Shown here piece after piece: positions 1 through 9,425 of a stretch of DNA of 64,000 nt. Numbering within the stretch: position 1 is the first letter of the stretch; each line of letters starts with the position of its first letter. The DNA is taken from NCBI GenBank assembly GCA_049645705.1, contig JBARUK010000068.1:124001-188000 (forward strand), in the 5' to 3' direction. The position numbers and the translations under genes were made by a program. The stretch is from JBGNFV01 sp049645705 (GTDB lineage: Bacteria > Bacteroidota > Bacteroidia > Cytophagales > Cyclobacteriaceae). A model generated the notes under the pieces. The model saw only the letters and a program-made list of their open reading frames with translations. It was not told where the DNA came from and ran no database searches.

Positions 1-915
1 CTGGCTACCTTCCAGGAAGCCCTGCCCCCACATACCACCTGAGCCTATGGCTATCTTACTCTGGTTTACATTATACCCTGCACCCCTGGGGTCCAGGTCC
101 GGGTTGAAAAGGACCTTTATACGCATGCTCTGATGAGGCTTGAGTATGTCGTTTACAAAGGTATCTACACTAAATACTATACCCGAGCACACGATGGCAA
201 TACCGATTATGGCAAACATACGGGCGAGTTTCATTCTGCTCAGCAGCCCCAGCCCCAGCAGGGTGAGCAGGCCGAGACCTACGTACATGTATATGGGCCC
301 TATGGCGAGTGTAAGTACAAACAGCAGAAAGCCTACCAGGCCGAGAATAAGTACCCAGGGGGTAAGCCCTTCGCGATATAGCACAAATACAAAGGAGCCG
401 AACACGAGTGCGGTACCGGCGTCTCCCTGCAGTACAATAAGGCCTGCGGGTATGGCGATCAGGGCGCATACGATGAAGAAGTCCCTGTCTATGCGGTCCA
501 GCCTTACGTTACGGTCGGATATGAACTTAGCTACGGAAAGGGCGGCAGCAAACTTTATAAATTCTGAAGGCTGCAGGCCGAAGGGGCCTATGCGTATCCA
601 TGACTTGGCCCCGGAAATGGTAGGGCCGATAAAGGTAACACCGAGCAGCAGCACGATAATGAGTATATAAAACCCAAAGGCAAAACGGTTGTAGAAGTTG
701 TAATCGATGATAAAGATGGCGACTCCGGCTATGAGGGCCACACCCATAAAGAAGAGCTGCTTACCCGAGTTGAGTTCCATACTGAAGATACCTACTACCT
801 CCTCTGAATTATACTCCACGGCATAAATATTGAGCCAGCCGAATATGACCAGCATGAAGTAGATCATCAGTGTGACCCAGTCGATGTTTGAAAATATATT
901 ACCCTCTCTCCTCAA
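1..915 (-). CDS. rodA: Rod-shape-determining protein RodA (3' end missing)
   Basis: SEDS-family peptidoglycan glycosyltransferase of the elongasome, an inner-membrane partner of PBP2. The frame is open for 305 codons and runs off the left edge; the family is usually about 400-430 residues, so roughly the last quarter is missing. The start is TTG at 913-915 (MRREGNIFSNIDW). No in-frame ATG gives a full first membrane segment. The N-terminus is a run of hydrophobic helices, and the last visible part has the SEDS-typical QSKIAIGSGG...WGQGFLEGSQ stretch. It lies 18 bp downstream of mrdA and is the last visible gene of the mreB-mreC-mreD-mrdA-rodA series. The shadow reading frames on the other strand are not genes. 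Confidence 0.93.
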   Translation of the reverse strand, partial: MRREGNIFSNIDWVTLMIYFMLVIFGWLNIYAVEYNSEEVVGIFSMELNSGKQLFFMGVALIAGVAIFIIDYNFYNRFAFGFYILIIVLLLGVTFIGPTISGAKSWIRIGPFGLQPSEFIKFAAALSVAKFISDRNVRLDRIDRDFFIVCALIAIPAGLIVLQGDAGTALVFGSFVFVLYREGLTPWVLILGLVGFLLFVLTLAIGPIYMYVGLGLLTLLGLGLLSRMKLARMFAIIGIAIVCSGIVFSVDTFVNDILKPHQSMRIKVLFNPDLDPRGAGYNVNQSKIAIGSGGMWGQGFLEGSQ

Positions 916-933
916 TTCCTGAATGCTTTAGGA

Positions 934-2739
934 TTACAGAAAATCGCCTTTTAGTACGTACTCTTCTATACGCGGTCTGTCTGTCTTACCCTTGATGTAT
1001 TTTTCTATCATAAGGGAAGCAATGGCAGCGGCGGACCGGGCACCCTGGCCGCCGTTTTCCACGTACACGGCTATGGCTATCGTCGGCTTATCGCGCGGGG
1101 CAAAAGCCATGAACCCGGAGTGGTCTTCTCCGTGAGGATTCTGCACGGTACTGGTCTTGCCGCACACCTCTATGTCTTTGAGTTTGGCACGGTACTGTCC
1201 TGTACCGTCGGTTATTACCTGGCTCATGCCCTGTACCACCACCTCGTAGTGCTCAGAGTCTATGCCGGCATATTTCTTTTCTTTGTATTCATCCAGCACC
1301 TCATTGGCCATGCCTATGCTTTTGACTACGTGGGGGCTATAGTAATACCCGCGGTTGGCTATAAGAGCGGCCAGGTTAGCCATTTGCAGGGGTGTAATGA
1401 GCATCTCGCCCTGCCCGATGCTGAGGGAGTATATGTTGGAGAACTTCCACCTGCCCTCGCCGTACACCCGGTCGTAGTAAGACGGGCCGGGTATGTATCC
1501 TGATTTGGCACTGGGTATGTCTATGGCGGGTTTTACACCCAGACCGAAGTCGTGTACGTACTGCTGCCACTTCTCCAGGCCTATCTCGGTATCTTTGTAG
1601 GTGTTATCGCTGACGTTCTGGTTCAGCACACGGCGAAATACCTTTACGAAGTAGTTGTTACTACTGTGCTGTATGGCCTTGGGCACATCATAGTACCCAC
1701 GGGGTGCGTGGTCGCCTATAAGACTACCATCGCAGTAGATCTGCTCGCGGCCGGTAATGACCCCCTCCTGCAGGGCTATGAGTGATTGCACACACTTAAA
1801 CATGGAGCCGGGAGGATAGGTAGCCATCAGTGCCCGGTTAAACAGCGGGGCGAGCGTGTCCTTCTGCAGCTTGCCGAAGTTCTTGCCGTAGTTACGGCCG
1901 GAAAGTGTGTTCGGGTCGTAAGTGGGAGCGGAAATGATGGCGAGTACCTCCCCGGTGGAGGGCTCTATGGCCACTATACTGCCTACCTTACCGGCCATAA
2001 GCTTTTCGCCGTACTTCTGCAGATCCAGGTCTATGGTAGTCACCAGGTTCTCGCCGGGTATGGCAAGGGTATCGTATCTACCCTCTTCCAGGCTACCCAT
2101 GTCTATGCCCAGGGCATTCTTGACCTTGTATTTTACCCCACGGCGACCTCTCAGAAACTCTTCGTATGACTTTTCTATGCCACTGTGGCCCAGGTAGTCT
2201 CCCTGGCGGTAGTACCGGGTGGTATCACGTGCCAGCATGGGCTGCGATATCTCGGCTATGTAGCCCAGGGCATTAGCCATAACGGGATGCTTATAGGCTC
2301 TGGCTGTACGCGGCTCTACAAAGAAGCCTGGAAAATCTACCAGTGCATCCTGTATACGGGCAAAATCTTTTGTGCTAAGTTGCTTCTCGAACAGGTAGGG
2401 TACGCTATATCTTTTTTCCGCAATCGCCTTATCCATACGGGCCATGTACTCTTCCTTAGTTATGCCCAGCAGGCCGCACATGCGCAGGGTATCTATGCCC
2501 TTGGTCTTTTTGGGTATGGCATACAGATCGTAAAGGGGTGTATTATACACGATAAGCTCGCCCTTACGGTCGGTGATGAGCCCGCGGTAGGGGTGCTGGA
2601 TCAGCTTGCGCTTCAGGTTGTTCTCTGCTTTGATCTTGTACTCATCATTGATGATCTGGATAGAGAAAAGCTTACCCAGGTAGATAAATCCTATGAGCAG
2701 GAAGATAGCAAGAATGACTATGTTACGGTGTTCATTCAT
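934..2739 (-). CDS. mrdA: Penicillin-binding protein 2 (elongasome transpeptidase)
   Basis: 601-residue class B PBP that cross-links peptidoglycan during lateral growth with RodA. One N-terminal membrane helix (about 7-29) is followed by the PBP dimerisation domain (about 50-220) and the transpeptidase domain (about 250-590). The active-site motifs are SMFK at 312-315 (Ser312 nucleophile) and SSN at 359-361. The third motif reads KTS at 528-530 (CGKTSTVQ) where KTG is usual, so Gly is replaced by Ser. The rest of that segment (QNPHGEDHSGFMAFAP) is typical for the family, so the enzyme is probably active. It overlaps mreD by 4 bp, which suggests translational coupling. Confidence 0.96.
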   Translation of the reverse strand: MNEHRNIVILAIFLLIGFIYLGKLFSIQIINDEYKIKAENNLKRKLIQHPYRGLITDRKGELIVYNTPLYDLYAIPKKTKGIDTLRMCGLLGITKEEYMARMDKAIAEKRYSVPYLFEKQLSTKDFARIQDALVDFPGFFVEPRTARAYKHPVMANALGYIAEISQPMLARDTTRYYRQGDYLGHSGIEKSYEEFLRGRRGVKYKVKNALGIDMGSLEEGRYDTLAIPGENLVTTIDLDLQKYGEKLMAGKVGSIVAIEPSTGEVLAIISAPTYDPNTLSGRNYGKNFGKLQKDTLAPLFNRALMATYPPGSMFKCVQSLIALQEGVITGREQIYCDGSLIGDHAPRGYYDVPKAIQHSSNNYFVKVFRRVLNQNVSDNTYKDTEIGLEKWQQYVHDFGLGVKPAIDIPSAKSGYIPGPSYYDRVYGEGRWKFSNIYSLSIGQGEMLITPLQMANLAALIANRGYYYSPHVVKSIGMANEVLDEYKEKKYAGIDSEHYEVVVQGMSQVITDGTGQYRAKLKDIEVCGKTSTVQNPHGEDHSGFMAFAPRDKPTIAIAVYVENGGQGARSAAAIASLMIEKYIKGKTDRPRIEEYVLKGDFL

Positions 2740-3260
2740 ATAACGGACCTACGTGATGAATAGAACAGATATTGAAATATTACTAACATGAGAAATGTGA
2801 GCAGCGTACTGGCCACTACTTTACTCAGGGTGAAGAAAAACAAATGGAAACTCCCCACTTCCACGAAGAAAAGAACCAGGTGATGCGCAAATACAAGGGC
2901 TAATGCATATGTCGCAAACCATTGGTTACCAAGAGGTTTTATTCTTGGCAATGAAATATTCTCGTATCCTCCGCGTGGTGTTATCAAATTGATCCAGTAG
3001 GGTCTCAGGTACATCATGAACACACAAGCGGCGGCATGAATTCCCAAACTATCATAAAATATATCTACCACCAAGCCGCAGATAAATCCTAAAAGCATGG
3101 CGGGCAGTCTGCCGGTATCGAAAGGGAGCATCAGTAGGGCACCTATGTAGATAAAGCAGAAGGCAGTATCGAACAGGACTACGTTTCTGAACAGGATGAC
3201 CTGCAGCAGCATGTATGCGGCAAAGGACAAGAACTGTATGATAAACTGTGCGCCGTTCAT
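2736..3260 (-). CDS. mreD: Rod-shape-determining protein MreD
   Basis: 174-residue, very hydrophobic protein with about five predicted membrane helices and no obvious catalytic motif. Identity rests on its size, its hydrophobicity and its place between mreC and mrdA. Its start overlaps the mreC stop by 4 bp and its end overlaps mrdA by 4 bp. MreD is the integral-membrane member of the elongasome that modulates MreC/PBP2. Sequence conservation in this family is low, so the name depends mainly on context. Confidence 0.88.
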   Translation of the reverse strand: MNGAQFIIQFLSFAAYMLLQVILFRNVVLFDTAFCFIYIGALLMLPFDTGRLPAMLLGFICGLVVDIFYDSLGIHAAACVFMMYLRPYWINLITPRGGYENISLPRIKPLGNQWFATYALALVFAHHLVLFFVEVGSFHLFFFTLSKVVASTLLTFLMLVIFQYLFYSSRRSVI

Positions 3261-4090
3261 TGTTCGATGGTTATGCTTTCCAGGCTGTCTCTTTCTATTC
3301 GGTTACGGTTATCTACCACATACACAAATGACAGGTTGCTGAAGTCGGTGGCCAGCTTCATGGTAATGTCAAAGTAGGATGCATCTTCCTGCAGGCCTAT
3401 CTCATTTACTATACCTATCAGTATACCCTTGGGGTACACAGCATTATAGCCTGAGGTAATGACTGTATCGCCCTTTATGACACTCTCTGAGCGAGGTACG
3501 TACCGCAGCAGAGCGGAGGTGGCATCGCGTCCGGGCCAGGCTGTACTGCCAAATGTTTCGGTTCTTCTGATCTGGCTGCTTACCAGCATATCGCCGTGAA
3601 GCAGACTGGTTACGGTGGCAAAGTTCTTTGATACGGCCTTTACTCGGCCTACTACGCCGGAGGGACCTATTACGCCCATACCGGGTTCTATCCCATCTTT
3701 TGTTCCGCGGTCTATTGTGATGTAGTTGGTATACCTGCGGGTGCTGTTATTTATCACACTGGCCGGCAGGTACAGGTAATCGCCTACAAGGTCGGCACGC
3801 CGGAAGAGCGAGCCGGTGGTGTCGTTTCCGTCCCTGGTATACCGGTCCAGCGCCATTCTGAGCCGGGCATTTTCGTCTGCTAGTTCGTTATTGGCGTCTT
3901 TCAGGTCCAGGTAGTCGGATATGCCCGACTGTGTGTCCAGGAAAGAACCGGCGACTGCATTGGCCGAATTGAAGAATGCTGCCCCCTGGTAGTTGTTATT
4001 CCGTACGACAAGGTAGGTGCATATCAGCTCCAGTAGTATGAAGATAAGGAATGCGCGATATCGGTAAATTACATTTAATAGCGATCGCAT
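3257..4090 (-). CDS. mreC: Rod-shape-determining protein MreC
   Basis: 277-residue periplasmic scaffold of the elongasome. It has an N-terminal membrane anchor (about 11-30), a predicted coiled coil (about 58-85, DLKDANNELADENARLRMAL) and then the paired beta-barrel MreC domain (about 110-265). The conserved stretch TKDGIEPGMGVIGPSGVVGR is present. It starts 7 bp after mreB and overlaps mreD. Length and domain order fit the family, and nothing looks broken. Confidence 0.95.
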   Translation of the reverse strand: MRSLLNVIYRYRAFLIFILLELICTYLVVRNNNYQGAAFFNSANAVAGSFLDTQSGISDYLDLKDANNELADENARLRMALDRYTRDGNDTTGSLFRRADLVGDYLYLPASVINNSTRRYTNYITIDRGTKDGIEPGMGVIGPSGVVGRVKAVSKNFATVTSLLHGDMLVSSQIRRTETFGSTAWPGRDATSALLRYVPRSESVIKGDTVITSGYNAVYPKGILIGIVNEIGLQEDASYFDITMKLATDFSNLSFVYVVDNRNRIERDSLESITIEQ

Positions 4091-4097
4091 TTATTCC

Positions 4098-5126
4098 TTA
4101 TGTCATCAGTACAGACTTATACGAGTCCAGGTTTTTAAGTGCCAGTCCGGTGCCTCTTACTACAGCTCTCAACGGATCTTCGGCTACGTGAATAGGCAGC
4201 TTGGTCTTTAGGGCCAGACGCTTGTCCAGTCCTCTGAGCAGGGCTCCCCCACCGGTCAGGTGGATACCATTGTCATATATATCGGCCGAAAGCTCAGGCG
4301 GAGATATCTCCAGGGCTTTCAGTACGGCTTCTTCTATTTTGGAAATGGATTTGTCTATAGCAAAGGCGATCTCGCTGTAGGTGATCTTGATAACTTTGGG
4401 TATACCGGTCATCAGGTCACGTCCGCGAATCTCGTAGTCCTCAGGGGCTTCGTCCAGCTCAGTAAGGGCAGAGCCAACTTCCATTTTGACTTTTTCGGCC
4501 GAGCGCTCACCTATCAGCAGGTTGTGCTGGCGCCTCATGTAATCCAGTATGTCCTTGTTAAAGGTATCACCGGCTACTCTTATGGACTGGTCACACACGA
4601 TACCGCTCAGGGCGATCACAGCGATCTCGGTAGTACCACCTCCTATATCTACGATCATGGAGCCTACAGGCCTCTCTATGTCTATGCCTATACCTACGGC
4701 AGCGGCCAGGGGCTCGTGTATCATATACACTTCCTTGGCACCGGCGTGCTCGGCAGAGTCACGTACGGCCCGCTTTTCTACTTCGGTAATGCCACTGGGT
4801 ATACAAATGACCATACGGTGACTGGACGGAAACATTTTTTTCTTTCCGTTATCGATCATCTTGATCATACCTCTGATCATGTGCTCGGCGGCATGGAAAT
4901 CAGCGATCACCCCGTCCTTAAGCGGACGGATGGTCTTGATATTCTCATGCGTCTTCTCATGCATCTGCATGGCGTCGCGCCCGATGGCAAGCACCTTAGA
5001 GGTGGTCCTGTCGATAGCAATGATGGACGGTTCGTCCACCACTATCTTATCTTTGTGTATGATCAGCGTGTTAGCTGTTCCCAGGTCGATCGCTATATCA
5101 CTGGAGAAAAAGTCAAACAATCCCAT
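4098..5126 (-). CDS. mreB: Actin-like rod-shape protein MreB
   Basis: 342-residue bacterial actin homologue that polymerises under the membrane and directs lateral wall synthesis. Visible motifs are phosphate-1 (IDLGTANTLI, about 14-23), phosphate-2 (VDIGGGTTEIAVI, about 159-171) and the adenosine loop (HLTGGGALLRGLDK, about 289-302). The N-terminal hydrophobic/amphipathic segment MGLFDFFSSD fits membrane attachment. It is the first gene of the shape set, 93 bp after purH. An A/T-rich element resembling the -7 box lies upstream but is not a clean match, so I cannot say whether it has its own promoter. Confidence 0.97.
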   Translation of the reverse strand: MGLFDFFSSDIAIDLGTANTLIIHKDKIVVDEPSIIAIDRTTSKVLAIGRDAMQMHEKTHENIKTIRPLKDGVIADFHAAEHMIRGMIKMIDNGKKKMFPSSHRMVICIPSGITEVEKRAVRDSAEHAGAKEVYMIHEPLAAAVGIGIDIERPVGSMIVDIGGGTTEIAVIALSGIVCDQSIRVAGDTFNKDILDYMRRQHNLLIGERSAEKVKMEVGSALTELDEAPEDYEIRGRDLMTGIPKVIKITYSEIAFAIDKSISKIEEAVLKALEISPPELSADIYDNGIHLTGGGALLRGLDKRLALKTKLPIHVAEDPLRAVVRGTGLALKNLDSYKSVLMT

Positions 5127-5219
5127 TTCGTATTTCCCTTAGCTTTAGGGCATAACAAATTTTATTTCCCCGAAAGTTACTAATTACTAATGTCTTAGAA
5201 CGTCTGGCGTGCCTTTTTT

Positions 5220-6746
5220 TCAATGTTTGAAATGGCGCACCCCGGTAACTACCATGGCCATGTCGTTTCTGTCACAAAAACTAACGGAATCTTCATCGCG
5301 AATACTTCCTCCCGGCTGTACAACTGCGGTGATCCCAGCCTCGTGGGCTATCTCAACACAATCGGCAAACGGAAAGAACGCATCAGATGCCATAACGGCG
5401 CCTTTCAGGTCAAAACCAAAGTTCCGGGCTTTTTCTATAGCCTGCTTCAGTGCATCTACCCGCGAGGTCTGTCCGACGCCACTGGCGAGCAACTGGCCAT
5501 CTTTTGCCAGCACAATGGTATTACTCTTAGTATGTTTTGCAATTTTAGCAGCAAAAACCAACGCTTTGGCTTCTTCTTCTGTCACCTCACGTTTGGTCAC
5601 ACCATTAAAATCAGCCGTACCCTCACTATTCAGGTCACGATCCTGAACAATAGTTCCGTTTAATATACTCTTATGTTGCTTATTGGTTTCCAGACCCTTA
5701 TGCTGCTGCAAAAGAATTCTGTTCTTTTTACCCTTCAGTATTTCCAGCGCGTCATCGTCAAAGTCGGGGGCTATTAAAACTTCGAAAAACAACTTATGTA
5801 ATTCTCCGGCCGATTCTTTATCAATTTTGGCGTTTGTCACTAGTACTCCGCCGAAGGCCGAGACGGGATCAGCAGCAAAAGCATTGGTATATGCCTCAGT
5901 TACCGTATTGCCGTGGGCCACTCCGCAGGCATTGGTATGCTTGAGTATGGCAAAGGTGGTGCGGTCAGGAAATTCCTCTATCAGCGAAACGGCCGCGTCG
6001 ATGTCTACCAGGTTATTGTAGCTAAGTTCTTTCCCGTTGAGCTGGGAGAACATGTCCTCCAGCCTGCCGTAAAATACGCCCTGCTGGTGAGGGTTCTCGC
6101 CGTAGCGCAACACCCGGCTGGACCGTTCGCTGTTCTTAAACCGTGGCAGCTTGTCTCCCTCGTTAAAGTAACTGAATATGGCCGTATCGTAGTGGCTGCT
6201 TATGTCAAATGCACGGGCGGCCAGGTACTTTCTGTCTTCTATAGCGGTGTGGCAGTCTTTCTCTTTCAGCAGGGTCTCGAACTCGGCATACTGCTCACGT
6301 GAGCTGATGATGGCTACGTCCTTAAAGTTTTTGGCAGCGGCCCGTATCAGCGATATCCCGCCGATGTCGATCTTTTCGATAATGTCCTGCTCGTCTGCAC
6401 CAGAGGTCACTGTCTCCTCAAAGGGGTAGAGGTCTACGATCACCAGGTCGAAGAGGGGCAGCTCATAGGTATTGATGTGCTTCTTGTCCTCTTCCAGGTC
6501 GCGCCGTGCGAGTATCCCACCGAATACTTTGGGGTGAAGGGTCTTGACTCTCCCGCCCAGTATAGAGGGGTAGTCGGTTACATCTTCCACTGCTGTTACT
6601 TCTACTCCGAGGTCCTGGATGAAAGAGCGCGTACCGCCTGTACTGTAAATTTGTACTCCGGCATCATTGAGCAACCTTACAATTGGATCCAGGTTATCCT
6701 TATAGTAGACAGAAATTAAAGCAGTTTGTATTTTTTTAAGAGACAT
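5220..6746 (-). CDS. purH: Bifunctional AICAR transformylase / IMP cyclohydrolase PurH
   Basis: 508-residue enzyme for the last two steps of de novo IMP synthesis in the cytoplasm. The N-terminal methylglyoxal-synthase-like cyclohydrolase domain (about 1-140) has the YSTGGT phosphate-binding loop (34-39). The transformylase domain (about 200-508) has RYGENPHQ (214-221) and the catalytic Lys-His pair at 269-270 (KHTNACGVA). The C-terminus DRNDMAMVVTGVRHFKH is typical. It lies 37 bp after purN and 93 bp before mreB on the same strand, so co-transcription with purN is likely. Confidence 0.97.
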   Translation of the reverse strand: MSLKKIQTALISVYYKDNLDPIVRLLNDAGVQIYSTGGTRSFIQDLGVEVTAVEDVTDYPSILGGRVKTLHPKVFGGILARRDLEEDKKHINTYELPLFDLVIVDLYPFEETVTSGADEQDIIEKIDIGGISLIRAAAKNFKDVAIISSREQYAEFETLLKEKDCHTAIEDRKYLAARAFDISSHYDTAIFSYFNEGDKLPRFKNSERSSRVLRYGENPHQQGVFYGRLEDMFSQLNGKELSYNNLVDIDAAVSLIEEFPDRTTFAILKHTNACGVAHGNTVTEAYTNAFAADPVSAFGGVLVTNAKIDKESAGELHKLFFEVLIAPDFDDDALEILKGKKNRILLQQHKGLETNKQHKSILNGTIVQDRDLNSEGTADFNGVTKREVTEEEAKALVFAAKIAKHTKSNTIVLAKDGQLLASGVGQTSRVDALKQAIEKARNFGFDLKGAVMASDAFFPFADCVEIAHEAGITAVVQPGGSIRDEDSVSFCDRNDMAMVVTGVRHFKH

Positions 6747-6783
6747 GGCACGAATTTTTGTCTGGGCGTAAAACTAGAAATTT

Positions 6784-7356
6784 TTATAAATTATTCTCAA
6801 TGTATGACTGTATCACTTCGGGGTAATGTCGATGTTCCAGGGCAAGCACCCTGGCATCTATGTCTTCAGGGGTGTCGTCCGGCTGTAGCGGAGTTCGCGC
6901 CTGGTACAGGATATTGCCTTCATCGTATTTCTCATTTACCAGGTGCACGGTCATGCCCGATTCGGCCTCTCCGGCCTCCTTTACGGCCCGGTGTACATTC
7001 ATACCGTACATGCCCTTACCCCCGTAGCGGGGCAGCAGGGCCGGATGGATATTTACTATACGGTCAGGGTAGGCTTTTACCAGTGAGCCGGGTACCAGCC
7101 ACAGAAAACCGGCCAGCACGATGAAATCTATCTCATTCTTACCGAGCAGCTCTTCTACTCTTCCGTTCTCGTACAGATCCTCGCGGCTAAAAGCTACGGC
7201 AGGTATACCGAAGGTCTCCGCCTTCTGCATGACGGGTGCCCCTGCCTTGTTAGACAGTAGAAGGCTTACGGCTATACCCTCCTGGCTTGCAAAATGTTCA
7301 AATATTTTCTGGGCGTTTGACCCTGATCCTGAAGCAAATACAGCAATTCTATGCAT
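6784..7356 (-). CDS. purN: Phosphoribosylglycinamide formyltransferase PurN
   Basis: 190-residue folate-dependent GAR transformylase, step 3 of purine synthesis. It has an N-terminal glycine-rich substrate loop (FASGSGSNAQK, about 7-17). The catalytic set is present: Asn and His in VNIHPALLP, a second His in MNVHRAVKE, and Asp in EKYDEGNI. It is normal in length. It is flanked upstream (27 bp) by the UbiA-type gene and downstream (37 bp) by purH. Confidence 0.96.
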   Translation of the reverse strand: MHRIAVFASGSGSNAQKIFEHFASQEGIAVSLLLSNKAGAPVMQKAETFGIPAVAFSREDLYENGRVEELLGKNEIDFIVLAGFLWLVPGSLVKAYPDRIVNIHPALLPRYGGKGMYGMNVHRAVKEAGEAESGMTVHLVNEKYDEGNILYQARTPLQPDDTPEDIDARVLALEHRHYPEVIQSYIENNL

Positions 7357-7383
7357 ACGGCAGACCCGAAGTTTTATTTCTTT

Positions 7384-8298
7384 TTAAAAAAACATCATAC
7401 TCAATATCCCGCTAAGCATCATAAGCTTACAGTAGGCGCTCAGGATACCGAACTTCTTCCTGGTATCGGCATACACCAGCTTGTAGATGAGGACGGCCAT
7501 AGGAGCGATCAATAATATGAAGTAAATATTGAGCACAGTGTTTTGCAGATAGGAGGCCATGTAGAACATGATGAATATAAAAAGGCCGCACAGCACGTAG
7601 AGCAGACTTTTGGTTCGCCGCAGCCCCCATACTATCGGCAGTGTCCTGCAGCCAAATTTCATGTCGCCGCGCACATCTTCCAGGTCTTTGATGATCTCTC
7701 TTACCAGGGTGATGGAGAAGGCAAAAATGGCATAGGTGGTAATGAGAAAAGGGTGAAAGGGGTACTGTATGGCTATGACGAGCAGGCTGGCGGAGGTAAG
7801 CAGGGCCACGGTAAAGTTGCCGATGAAGGCCACCCGCTTGAGCTGGTTACTGTAAAGCCATAGCAGAAAGCTGCTGGTAAGGTGCACCAGGCCTATCTGC
7901 CAGGATACAAGTATGGCCATGGCCACACCCGCAAAGTTGAGCATAGTATGGGCCAGCATAGCCTTACGTCGGGTGATCTCGCGCCCTATAACTACCTTTT
8001 CGGGCTTGTTTATATAGTCGATCTTTACGTCGTAGTAGTCATTTATAATATAGCCCGCCGCGGCAATGCACACAGTGCTCAGAGAAATGAGAAAGAGGTC
8101 AGGATCGAAAAGGAAGCGCTTCCACTCGCCTGCATCACCGGCCAGGAATACGGCAGCCATATACTGAGTGAGCACGATGATGCCCAGGTTTACCGGCCGG
8201 ATCAGGTTGGTAAATAGCCGGAAGAGGTTCCTCCTGCCCTGGCCCTTACGGGGCATAGGGCCAAAGCTCTCCCTCGGGTCGTCCTGGAGGACGGCCAT
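7384..8298 (-). CDS. UbiA-family membrane prenyltransferase (geranylgeranylglycerol-phosphate type?)
   Basis: Integral-membrane prenyltransferase with about eight to nine helices. Both Asp-rich Mg-diphosphate motifs of the UbiA superfamily are visible: NDYYDVKIDYIN, and DLEDVRGDMKFG in the second half. The Bacteroidota members I recall that look like this are annotated as geranylgeranylglycerol-phosphate geranylgeranyltransferase-like. The substrate cannot be read from sequence. The frame opens upstream at TTG 8340, but that codon sits inside a promoter-like -7 box (8338-8345). I therefore prefer ATG 8298 (MAVLQDD); ATG 8256 (MPRKGQG), preceded by GAGGGAGAG, is also possible. It lies 27 bp upstream of purN. 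Confidence 0.85.
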   Translation of the reverse strand: MAVLQDDPRESFGPMPRKGQGRRNLFRLFTNLIRPVNLGIIVLTQYMAAVFLAGDAGEWKRFLFDPDLFLISLSTVCIAAAGYIINDYYDVKIDYINKPEKVVIGREITRRKAMLAHTMLNFAGVAMAILVSWQIGLVHLTSSFLLWLYSNQLKRVAFIGNFTVALLTSASLLVIAIQYPFHPFLITTYAIFAFSITLVREIIKDLEDVRGDMKFGCRTLPIVWGLRRTKSLLYVLCGLFIFIMFYMASYLQNTVLNIYFILLIAPMAVLIYKLVYADTRKKFGILSAYCKLMMLSGILSMMFF

Positions 8299-8337
8299 AT
8301 CAGGTCGGGCCTTGGTGGTCGGGCTATTGGTCACACA

Positions 8338-8345
8338 CAAAAATA
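8338..8345 (-). promoter_or_regulatory. Putative -7 box for the UbiA/purN/purH transcript
   Basis: On the minus strand this reads TATTTTTG, matching the Bacteroidota housekeeping -7 consensus TAnnTTTG. Transcription would start near 8331, which leaves the ATG at 8298 with a leader of about 30 nt. No clean TTTG -33 element is seen at the right distance. Confidence 0.45.
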
Positions 8346-8422
8346 GCGTGAAGTACGCTACTTAGCTACGATCCGGGCCGGTATATCAAAAGTTTTTTAG
8401 CCCACTGCAAGATGATATAGTT

Positions 8423-8446
8423 GGCAGGCAAAGTGTAAAGCCTGCC
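8423..8446. terminator. Hairpin in the 264-bp gap between DUF2520 gene and UbiA gene
   Basis: Perfect 7-bp inverted repeat GGCAGGC / GCCTGCC with a 10-nt A-rich loop. No T-run follows on either strand, so it is at best a weak or factor-assisted terminator for the DUF2520 gene upstream. The rest of 8341-8604 shows no open frame or tRNA-like structure. Confidence 0.35.
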
Positions 8447-8604
8447 TGATTCTACCTGATTTCTGCCAACAGGGTGCTGGCACCTGGTAATGCCACTGGT
8501 CATAGCCGTCAAGTCAAGGACGTAAGTGACTAAAATCAACAGGTTTTAATAGTCAGGCTGGACCCGTATACGGCTGAGCCGGCATCCCGGCGGGTGCCTG
8601 GTTC

Positions 8605-9402
8605 TTAGTTTTCTTCCTTGTCGAAGGCCTCCAGTATATGCTGGCTCACGGCCTCGTACAGTCTGGCCATGCCGGGGTCGTCTGAGAGAAAGTCCATGTG
8701 CCGGGCTATGGTCTGCCGATCACCGCGGCGGGCAGGGCCGGTCTGGGCTTTTTCCGGTGATATTTCCAGGCTGTTGTTCAGCGTTTCCCGTATCAGCGGC
8801 TTCAGCATGTCCAGCTTCAGGTTCTGTTGTCCCAGTATCTGGTTGCTCATATTGAGCATATGAGTAGTAAAGTTACAGGCAAATACGGCGGCCACATGCA
8901 GGCTCAGGCGGTCGCGGCTCTCCACACGATGCACCTTTTTACTTATACTGTGGGCCAGATTTATCAGGTAGTCCTCAGCCTCTTCATTGGTGGCCTCCAG
9001 GCATACGGGTATACCCTCGAAGCTTACGCTCTTTTCTTTGCTAAATGTCTGTATGGGGTAAAATACACCCCTGGCCCAGGCATCGGGGTGGTCCAGCACA
9101 TCCATGCTCAGGGCACCGGACGTATGGGCCAGCAGGGCCCGCTCAGGTAGCTTCATCCGGCTTACCAGTTCAGGTACGGCATCGTCGCTGGTGGCTATGA
9201 GAAATATGCGTGCGGTACTCTCGCTGAAGTCGAGTGACTCTACTGCCTGCGCTACTTCCAGCCTGTTGACCAGCTTGCGGGCATTCTCTACGTTGCGGCT
9301 GTATACTTCGCGGACTACGTGGCCCAGGCGCTCGAATGCGGGTGCCACATGCCAGGCCAGGTTGCCTGCGCCGATAATAGATAGTTCGTACTTTCCTGCC
9401 AT
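8605..9402 (-). CDS. Rossmann-like DUF2520 oxidoreductase-family protein
   Basis: 265 residues. The N-terminal NAD(P)-binding Rossmann fold has the GxGNxA motif (SIIGAGNLAWHVAPAF, about 9-24). The all-helical C-terminal DUF2520 domain (about 135-260) follows, with the family-like segment LHVAAVFACNFTTHMLNMS. The family is related to pyrroline-5-carboxylate and F420-dependent NADP reductases, but the substrate is unknown. It is normal in length with a well-placed ATG. It may head its own transcript, since a 183-bp gap with a large inverted repeat precedes it. Confidence 0.85.
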   Translation of the reverse strand: MAGKYELSIIGAGNLAWHVAPAFERLGHVVREVYSRNVENARKLVNRLEVAQAVESLDFSESTARIFLIATSDDAVPELVSRMKLPERALLAHTSGALSMDVLDHPDAWARGVFYPIQTFSKEKSVSFEGIPVCLEATNEEAEDYLINLAHSISKKVHRVESRDRLSLHVAAVFACNFTTHMLNMSNQILGQQNLKLDMLKPLIRETLNNSLEISPEKAQTGPARRGDRQTIARHMDFLSDDPGMARLYEAVSQHILEAFDKEEN

Positions 9403-9425
9403 AGGGGTCTGTGTTTAAAAAATGG

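Noticed and set aside
4260..5183. 307-codon open frame opposite mreB
   Set aside because: Antisense shadow of mreB; Tyr/Gly/His-rich composition and no domain.
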